From the NCBI GenBank assembly GCA_050176585.1, contig JBFXHX010000074.1:1-12573 (forward strand): a stretch of DNA of 12,573 bases. Reading direction: 5' to 3'. A program made the translations under genes and the position numbers. Under the pieces are notes generated by a model, which saw only the letters and a list, made by a program, of their open reading frames with translations, did not search any database and had not been told where the DNA came from. The number at the start of each line of letters is the position of its first letter. The first letter of the stretch is position 1. This document shows, piece by piece, positions 7,394 to 12,573 of this stretch. The DNA is from CAYYWP01 sp050176585. Lineage in GTDB: Bacteria; Desulfobacterota; Binatia; HRBIN30; CADEER01.

Positions 7394-7605
7394 TCAGCTC
7401 GTGGTGAAGCTGAGAAGGTCGGCATTGACCACATCGGCGTGCGTCGTGCACATGCCGTGCGCGGCACTTCTCTAAACCTTCAGGGTCCGCTTTTTGAGGA
7501 GCTTCGCGTAGAGCAGTGCGGAATAGGCGATTGGAACGATCTGGTCATCGTCGCCATGCATGACGAGCATCGGCACGTCGACATCAGCTTGAGGTCCTCG
7601 GGTGA
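7394..7605 (-). pseudogene. C-terminal remnant of an alpha/beta hydrolase (non-heme chloroperoxidase type)
   Basis: The minus strand encodes DVDVPMLVMHGDDDQIVPIAY, then ALLYAKLLKKRTLKV, a TAG stop at 7472-7474, and in the same frame HGMCTTHADVVNADLLSF ending at TGA 7394-7396. The HGDDDQIVP segment carries the catalytic-acid Asp and HGMC the catalytic His of the chloroperoxidase/esterase-like alpha/beta hydrolases. The in-frame TAG replaces the position usually held by Tyr. The N-terminal two-thirds, with the nucleophile Ser, is gone, and the few residues before DVDVP look frameshifted. It ends 30 bases before the SDR start and probably was the first gene of that operon. Confidence 0.8.
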
Positions 7606-7755
7606 AGTGGGTCTCCGATCGAGCACGGCCGCGAGCACAGACCTCGCCGCGTCGATGTGCGAATCCTCGCGGCGACCAATCGCGATCTCAAGCGAGACAT
7701 GGGAGCTGGCCGCTTGCGACCGATCTCTACCACCGGTTCAGTGTTCCAGTCTAGG
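7606..7755 (+). pseudogene. Fragment of a sigma-54 dependent (NtrC-type) AAA+ activator
   Basis: The plus strand reads VGSPIEHGR, then RRVDVRILAATNRDLKRDMGA, then a shift to DLYHRFSV followed by a stop. The core VRILAATNRDL and the following R-x-DLYxRxxV are hallmarks of the central ATPase domain of bacterial enhancer-binding proteins. Only about 50 codons survive. The Walker A, Walker B and GAFTGA regions and the Fis-type DNA-binding end are absent, and one frameshift lies near 7720. The fragment abuts the oppositely oriented hydrolase remnant, so the junction near 7600 joins two unrelated genes. Confidence 0.78.
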
Positions 7756-7878
7756 GCGTGCTGTGCGATCGACAGTTCTTATTCTGCGAACGGGGGTGCG
7801 CATTTCACCAGTGATATTCCGACTGACTATTCTCGTAAGCGTCGCTGCCCAAGCCGGACGCGCCGCGGCATGAATGGG

Positions 7879-8080
7879 TCATCGGCTGCAGCCGCGCAGG
7901 GCATTGTGCACGGCCTGGACGATTAGCACGACGTCGACCGTCGCGCCGTTGGGGACGCCATTCTTGCACGTCGCAGCTCTGCATTGTCCAACGCGATGGT
8001 CACAAACCCGCCCCGTCCGTAGGTGCCGGAAGCATGGCGATCCCCCACGCGAGAAGAGCAAGTGTCTTCGGACGTGCCAT
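7879..8080 (-). pseudogene. Collapsed dockerin-tailed exported protein (signal peptide joined to C-terminal repeat)
   Basis: From the ATG at 8078-8080, preceded by AGGAAAGGA, a signal-peptide-like N-terminus MARPKTLALLAWGIAML is read, but the frame meets TGA after 22 codons. In another frame the DNA continues as NGATVDVVLIVQAVHNALRG followed by CSR and TGA at 7879. That end matches the second EF-hand-like repeat and the terminal AALRGC of the intact secreted protein at 3085-4236. The gene therefore seems to have lost nearly all of its middle, leaving only its two ends. It indicates a family of dockerin-tailed exported proteins in this genome. Confidence 0.65.
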
Positions 8081-8294
8081 GGGTGCTGTCCTTTCCTGAG
8101 CGTGGTCCCATTTGAAGCGTTGACTTCTCTCTGTCGCGGACCAGTATCGCCTCCTTGGGGGCGCGGCGCGTACGGAGACAAAGAAGAAAACACCTCGGTG
8201 TTCCTCTGACGCCAGGGACGTGCAAGCCGCTCATGCGCGAATCCTGGTATGTCGGAACAGACGCACGCTCGTCGACTTTCGCCTCGGCCTGGCG
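8081..8294. other. Gene-free stretch with a small palindrome
   Basis: I see no supportable gene. The only structure is the palindrome AACACC-TC-GGTGTT at 8189-8202. Read on the minus strand it is followed by TTCTTCTTT and could act as a weak terminator for the transposase remnant. Confidence 0.35.
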
Positions 8295-9240
8295 CTATCG
8301 ACCGGCGGCCGACCAGGAGGCGCGGTATCTGAACCGCCGGCGCATGCAGCGGGCGCGGGGGCGCGCGCTCAGCACCCGGCGCAGTGAGTCGCGCAGCTTC
8401 CGCAGCACCGCCAGCGACGCAATCTCGTGTACCCTTGTCCCCGGCCACCGCCGCCACCGCCGCCGCGCTGCCGATCGCCTCCAGCGTGTCCTGCGCCCCG
8501 TCCACACTCATCAGGATCGATCCGCCGTCCGGCGTGTCGCCCGGGGTACATCTCCGCGCTCACCGCCAGAGCACTGTCCAGATCGATCGCGTGCTCGGCC
8601 TTGCAGGCGAAGTGCGTCCGGCCATCCTTCATGTTCATGATGCGGCTGTCCGGATCCATCGGCGAGGCCCTCCGCGTTGCTGACCTTCTTCCCCGTGCGC
8701 CGCTCGCCGAACCGGCGGAGGTCCTCATCACTCGGACTTTCCAGCCGTTCGGCCGCCGCCAGCCGCCGCAGATAGGGCAGCCACTTCTCCCGCTCACCCG
8801 GCGCACCATCGACTTCATTGCCGGGTTGGCCTCCAATCGTCGCTTCGATGGCCAGCACCTGGCCGCGCAGCACGCCCTTGGCCTGCGCGACCTGCAGCAC
8901 CCACTGGCACGCTTGCGTGTGCACTTCCAGCGGCAGCCGCTGGCGAATCCGGCTCAGGCGCGAATGGTCCGGCGCCGCTTCGGTGACGTCCCGAGAAAGG
9001 TACGCACCGAGAGGCGCACTTCCACGCAATCGCGCGTTGCGCGCTGAGGCCCTCGAAGTAGCTGCAAACAGCATCCGGAAGTACACGCCAGGCGGGATGG
9101 TCGGGCGACCCGTGCCGTCGGCATAGTAGGGCGCGCGCAGAGCTCTTCGCAGCGCCGATCGAACCCGGCTCCGTCAACAGCCGATTGAGCTTGTCGTAAG
9201 GTGTGTCCCGGCGAGCGCGGCAGCTCCGTGCTCGCTATTC
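8295..9240 (-). pseudogene. Multiply frameshifted IS transposase (DUF772 / IS1182-like DDE family)
   Basis: Joining frames from 9240 downward recovers a typical DDE transposase. Pieces in order are: TELPRSPGH; YDKLNRLLTE; YADGTGRPTIPPGVYFRMLF; YFEGLSAQRAIAWKCA; EAAPDHSRLSRIRQRLPLEV; GVLRGQVLAIEATI; EANPAMKSMVRR; PYLRRLAAAERLESPSDEDL; DPDSRIMNMKDGRTHF; KAEHAIDLDSALAVSAEMYPG; VDGAQDTLEAIGS; and AGDKG. At least six frame changes are needed. The first catalytic Asp, normally in VDATTLEAN, is Glu here (AIEATI), while the second acidic site GDKG survives. The end after GDKG is hard to recognise, so the left boundary is approximate. The element cannot move by itself. Confidence 0.85.
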
Positions 9241-9325
9241 ACATCCCCGGTGCCGCCGTGGCGTTCCATCCCCATCCGATTCCTAGCACCGCGCCCCCTT
9301 CACAGCGGGCGCCGCGGGCGGGAGT

Positions 9326-9342
9326 GTTTCAACGGGCTGCTA
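9326..9342. repeat. Possible IS terminal inverted-repeat end
   Basis: GTTTCAACGGGCTGCTA resembles the TTTTTCAACGGGCTGCTA type of end found on insertion sequences of this transposase group. It lies about 85 bases beyond the recognisable transposase start, where an IS end is expected. I found no matching copy on the other side of the transposase, so the opposite end is lost or degraded. Confidence 0.4.
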
Positions 9343-9509
9343 AGTGGGACCCGGGGAGTGCGCGAACGATCAGACTGGTGGCGGCGCGATGATTTGCTCG
9401 TTGCTGCGCACGCATCTCATTTAGTGCCCGCCATGGCGGGGAAGTTGCGACACGAACCCCATGCTGGCTGTTATATCTAGACGGACTTAGCGCGCTGGAC
9501 TTTTCTGAT

Positions 9510-9538
9510 TTGACAACCGGAATTCGGCGCGCGACAGT
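9510..9538 (+). promoter_or_regulatory. Possible sigma-70 type promoter for the downstream lipoprotein gene
   Basis: A perfect TTGACA at 9510-9515 is followed after 17 bases by GACAGT (9533-9538), a poor -10 match. Transcription would start near 9545, which would favour use of the internal ATG at 9575 over the first ATG. This is weak, sequence-only evidence. The rest of 9346-9544 shows no gene. Confidence 0.25.
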
Positions 9539-9544
9539 TCCTGG

Positions 9545-11227
9545 ATGCGATGGTCTCACGCTGGCGCTCACTGGATGGTGACCGCGTTGATCAGCGCGCT
9601 GTTATGTTGGTCGGCGTGCGGCGGTTCGGACAATAACTCGACAAAGCAGCAAGCCGCGGTTCTCGGCACAGCGAGCTCCCCGGCGCTCGATGCGCTCGCA
9701 CCGCTCCTCGAGATCGGGGTAAGCGACGCCGAAGCCGATGCGTTGATCGTCGATTGCAAGACGCACCCGGCGGGCACGCTGGCGGGGAATGCGCGCATCA
9801 ACAGATTTCTCGCACGCGGCAAAGACGTGCTGTTCCTGGACGCGAGCGAATCGCACAGCTCTCAAGACCTGATCCCGCTTCTCCACGGCACTCACGCCGG
9901 CGAAGCGCGCGCACTGCTCGCGCGCAAGGGCACCGATCCCCACGGCAGGCCAGAATACACCGTATACGCTTTTCCCGGCGATTTGAGCGAGGTGCCGACC
10001 GCAGCAGAGCTGGAGGCGTTCTACTTCGGCGCCAACACCCATCTGTCACGCGCGGCTACGCCGCCGGCTGACAGCGCGTTCAATCCGCCCCCCGGGCTGC
10101 TCTACGTGATCTTCAATTTTTCGCTGCCGCCGGGTTCGGTCGAGTTTACGAGCACCAAGGACGGCACGGACTCGACCAATGGCACGCAGTACACCAGCCT
10201 GGTGCAAAACTATCGCTACACCCTGCTGCTGGAGAACGGCAACGTCGCTACCGGTGACCGGCAGTTCGTGGTCGCGGAGTCCGAGCTCGAGTCGTCCCCG
10301 CTGAACGCGGACAAGTTCAGCGACAAGCTGATGATCATCAAGCCCGGCAACGGCTTCGTCAGCTGTGACATCGGCTGGTTCCAAGTGGAGCTGGACCTGG
10401 TGTCGAACCCGGTCGACCAGAGCCAGTTCGTCTTCCAGACGAGCTCGCCGCAGAACGCCAACCAGGTGACGATGGTGAACAGCCGCATCTCCTTCGGCAT
10501 CAGTTTCCTGCTGCCCAAGGGCGGCACAGGGAACTTCGGCTATACGTCCAACGACAGCACCGATCTCACCGCGTGGGCCGTGGTCAACTCCGGGAACGGG
10601 TCGATCGGCTCCTGGCAATACAAGAACCAGAATCCGTGGCTCTGGAATTCGCCGGATACCTGGGATGACCTATTCGCATTTGGCAGCGGCATCGAGATTG
10701 ATGGCGCCTTCAAAGTTCCGGGCACCCTCGCGACCGACCAGGTGCAAGCGAACGTGAAGATGGTCTGGGCGACGGCCTCGCCGCCGCTCAAACGGCCGCA
10801 GTCCTTCGATACGGCCGCGGCCGTGACTTACCTGAACGTCTGGGCGCCGGCCTTCGGCAGCATCCACAGCGGCGCCCAAGGCATCACCTCGAACGGTACC
10901 TGGAGCATCGACATGGCCGCGGTGTTGCCGATCCAGATCGCGCGCATCGGATTTTCTCGAGATCCAGTCAACGCGAGTTCGCGGCACTCGGTGACCGGGA
11001 CGGTCGAGCTCGAAAGCGCGGCGGTCGTCGACACGATCGTCTATCTCTCGTCGGACAGCCAGAACGCGACCGTGCTGCCGTCGGTGGTCGTTCCACAGGG
11101 CCAGACTTCCGCCGACTTTCAAATTCTCGTGAACACCGACGGCATACCGCGCGGCGGCTCGACCGTCGCGACGATCGAAGCGTTCAACGCCACCGCGGCC
11201 CAGGCGCAACTGACGATCAGGAACTGA
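9545..11227 (+). CDS. Putative exported lipoprotein with C-terminal Ig-like domain
   Basis: This is an intact frame of 560 codons. The first ATG (9545) gives ten extra residues. The ATG at 9575 begins a cleaner signal sequence, VTALISALLCWSAC, followed by GGSDNN. Cys25 would be the lipidated residue, although Trp at position -3 makes the lipobox non-canonical. Neither start has a clear ribosome binding site. The middle (about residues 175-450) is rich in Ser, Thr, Asn, Gly and aromatic residues and looks beta-structured, as in surface proteins; I do not recognise the family. About residues 465-558 resemble a bacterial Ig-like/Calx-beta-type fold: VTGTVELESAAVVDTIVYL, then VVVPQGQTSADFQILVNT, ending ATIEAFNATAAQAQLTIRN. 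A cell-surface binding or structural role is a reasonable inference. It converges with the dioxygenase gene. Confidence 0.82.
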   Translation: MRWSHAGAHWMVTALISALLCWSACGGSDNNSTKQQAAVLGTASSPALDALAPLLEIGVSDAEADALIVDCKTHPAGTLAGNARINRFLARGKDVLFLDASESHSSQDLIPLLHGTHAGEARALLARKGTDPHGRPEYTVYAFPGDLSEVPTAAELEAFYFGANTHLSRAATPPADSAFNPPPGLLYVIFNFSLPPGSVEFTSTKDGTDSTNGTQYTSLVQNYRYTLLLENGNVATGDRQFVVAESELESSPLNADKFSDKLMIIKPGNGFVSCDIGWFQVELDLVSNPVDQSQFVFQTSSPQNANQVTMVNSRISFGISFLLPKGGTGNFGYTSNDSTDLTAWAVVNSGNGSIGSWQYKNQNPWLWNSPDTWDDLFAFGSGIEIDGAFKVPGTLATDQVQANVKMVWATASPPLKRPQSFDTAAAVTYLNVWAPAFGSIHSGAQGITSNGTWSIDMAAVLPIQIARIGFSRDPVNASSRHSVTGTVELESAAVVDTIVYLSSDSQNATVLPSVVVPQGQTSADFQILVNTDGIPRGGSTVATIEAFNATAAQAQLTIRN

Positions 11228-11297
11228 AACCCCATACCGGTGAGTCGCGGCACCGATCCTTTCCGAATCGCTGCGCCAGCAATAGATGGCCGGAGAT

Positions 11298-11331
11298 CGC
11301 GCGGCGCCCGCACTGGTGTGGCGGCCGCGCG
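11298..11331. terminator. GC-rich hairpin between convergent genes
   Basis: CGCGCGG (11298-11304) pairs with CCGCGCG (11325-11331), with partial further pairing inside the 20-base loop. It lies between the ends of the converging lipoprotein and dioxygenase genes, where a bidirectional terminator is expected. There is no T-tract, so intrinsic termination is uncertain. Confidence 0.35.
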
Positions 11332-11344
11332 CTCGCCATTCGAC

Positions 11345-12238
11345 TCAGCATTGATCCGGCCACGTGTCGACCACCGCCACCTTCTGAGCGGCGAGCATGG
11401 CGCCGTCGCTCATGCGTTCGACCGTGAGGGTCAGTTGGCGGCGCTGCTCCGGGGAAAGGCCATACACGATACCGTCATCGCCGAAAGTGGTATCCGGCGG
11501 ACCGAACGCTTTGTATTCGGGGTGATTCGCACAGATGTCGGCGGTCACGTCTTCGGGGAAGAACAGCTGCGACACGCGGTCGGAACCGCTCGCATCCTTC
11601 ACCTGGAAGTGGATGTGCACCGCGCGTCCCCCGTACCAACCTGGGAAACAGGTGTCGAAGAAGACCGTTCCGTCGGCGGCGGTTGTTTGCACGCCGCGAA
11701 AGAAGTTGGCGGTTGCGTACGATGGGCGTTGTAGACAGATGCGGTTGTACGGCGTTTGCCCGGAGTAGCTACCTTCCCGGTTCGTATGCCAGATCCTCAC
11801 CCTCACCCCGCCGAGCGGCGTACAACTTGCATCGACGATCTTGAGTGCCAGCCGCAGCGGTAAGCCGCCCCACCTCTCCGAAATGTCCTGGCGCACGATG
11901 TCGGTCTCGGTCGTGCACGGCCCCGCGGTCGCCGATGCGACGAGTGAGCAGGGCCCGAGGTCCTGCTCGAACGGATTGGGGTACGCCGCTTTCGCCGTCA
12001 TCGACGCCGTGCCGCCCCGCGCCCACTCCGTCGTCAGCGCGTTGGCGCAGCCGCCCCAGTGAGAAGCGCGACCGCGCCCGAACGGCACCAACGCGACGAG
12101 GCCGGCTCCCGCGAGAGCCCGCAGCACCTGGCGGCGGCTGCGGCCTGGCTGTGACGATATCCGATGGGTAGCTCTGCTGGGCAAAGCACCTCCCGGCGCA
12201 CCTGAACTCTTCCATACAACGCTTCCGCAACCAAGCAC
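11345..12238 (-). CDS. Tat-exported intradiol dioxygenase-like protein
   Basis: The open frame allows 297 residues from a GTG at 12238. A TTG at 12184, with GGGAGGT three bases before it, is an alternative start that still keeps the Tat signal SRRQVL (residues 34-39) and its hydrophobic segment ending near GRGRA. The domain from about residue 105 to 290 matches the catalytic fold of intradiol ring-cleavage dioxygenases: LRLALKIVDASCTPLGGVRV, then WHTNREGSYSG, then FPGWYGGRAVHIHFQV. Candidate non-heme Fe(III) ligands are Tyr158, Tyr202, His208 and His210, so all four are present. Cytoplasmic relatives open catechol-type rings between the hydroxyls; exported relatives are known as a separate, poorly characterised group. 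There is no N-terminal helical dimerisation domain of the catechol dioxygenase type. The substrate is unknown. It is divergent from the AlkB-like gene and convergent with the lipoprotein gene. Confidence 0.88.
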   Translation of the reverse strand: MLGCGSVVWKSSGAPGGALPSRATHRISSQPGRSRRQVLRALAGAGLVALVPFGRGRASHWGGCANALTTEWARGGTASMTAKAAYPNPFEQDLGPCSLVASATAGPCTTETDIVRQDISERWGGLPLRLALKIVDASCTPLGGVRVRIWHTNREGSYSGQTPYNRICLQRPSYATANFFRGVQTTAADGTVFFDTCFPGWYGGRAVHIHFQVKDASGSDRVSQLFFPEDVTADICANHPEYKAFGPPDTTFGDDGIVYGLSPEQRRQLTLTVERMSDGAMLAAQKVAVVDTWPDQC

Positions 12239-12308
12239 GATCCGGCCACCGCGGCTGAGCAGGCTCGGGCATCGTGGTACTGTGAAGTCTCCACAACTGA
12301 ACCGAGCG

Positions 12309-12573
12309 ATGAAATCCTCGAGTGCTCAACGCGAATTGTTCGCTAACCCGCTGCTCCCGAACGGGTTCGTCTACCAGCCGGATTTTCTGACGGTCGCGGA
12401 GGAGGAACTGCTCCTGGCAGGCATGCAGCGACTGCCGCTGCAGGAGGCGCGATACAGAGTCTTCACTGCCAAGCGGCGGATCGTCAGCTTCGGCGCTGGA
12501 TATGACTTCGCGTCGAACCGGCCGACTCCGGCGCCACCCCTGCCCGCCTTCTTAGCGCCGATTCGCAAGCGCG
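12309..12573 (+). CDS. AlkB-like 2-oxoglutarate/Fe(II) oxygenase, N-terminal part (runs off the right edge)
   Basis: From the ATG at 12309 the frame stays open for 88 codons to the window end. The sequence contains GFVYQPDFLTVAEEELLL, then LPLQEARYRVFTAKRRIVSF, then GAGYDF and PAPPLPAFLAPI. This order (loop entry, EEE helix, tolerant YR-x-(Y/F)TAKRR strand, SFG-x-x-YDF, then P-P-(L/I)P) is the N-terminal pattern of bacterial AlkB-family proteins, which demethylate nucleic acids or act on related substrates. The HxD...H iron ligands lie beyond the window, so activity cannot be judged. The ribosome binding site is weak. It is divergent from the dioxygenase gene, with about 70 bases (or 124 if the TTG start is used) between them. 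Confidence 0.8.
   Translation, partial: MKSSSAQRELFANPLLPNGFVYQPDFLTVAEEELLLAGMQRLPLQEARYRVFTAKRRIVSFGAGYDFASNRPTPAPPLPAFLAPIRKR

Noticed and set aside
7879..8511. 210-codon minus-strand open frame
   Set aside because: It fuses part of the transposase remnant, a non-coding stretch and the dockerin tail; it is a fortuitous open frame across three unrelated pieces.

Overview
The window is GC-rich bacterial DNA. Several exported proteins carry long Pro/Thr-rich linkers, Tat signals or paired dockerin/EF-hand-like C-terminal repeats ending in a GC motif. I associate this style with uncultured deltaproteobacterial and Binatota-like lineages; that placement is inference from style only. No rRNA, complete tRNA, CRISPR array or replication origin was seen.

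Left part (1-4236, minus strand). A very large Tat-exported lipoprotein (at least 983 residues, open at the left edge) lies downstream of a secreted Cys-rich / Pro-Thr linker / dockerin-like protein. Both are intact and face the cell envelope. A 12-bp inverted repeat brackets the start of the large lipoprotein gene.

Middle part (about 4424-9345) is a gene graveyard. In order: a frameshifted class III adenylate cyclase domain; a 3' tRNA-Gly(CCC) half-gene with a hairpin; a tyrosine integrase broken by at least three frameshifts and pointing at the tRNA fragment; an intact two-gene set (NAD(P)-binding SDR plus periplasmic cupin); the tail of an alpha/beta hydrolase that probably headed that operon; a sigma-54 activator fragment; a collapsed dockerin-tailed exported protein; and an insertion-sequence transposase with many frameshifts. 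A tRNA attachment site, an integrase and an IS point to a repeatedly invaded and decayed integration hot spot. The long undamaged ORFs on both sides argue against uniformly poor base accuracy.

Right part (9545-12573). A 560-residue putative lipoprotein with a C-terminal Ig-like domain is convergent with a Tat-exported intradiol dioxygenase-like protein, with a GC-rich hairpin between them. Divergent from the dioxygenase is the start of an AlkB-like 2-oxoglutarate/Fe(II) oxygenase that runs off the right edge.

I see no clearly new defence or biosynthetic system. The best leads are the unrecognised giant Tat lipoprotein, the dockerin-tailed secreted proteins, and the tRNA/integrase scar.
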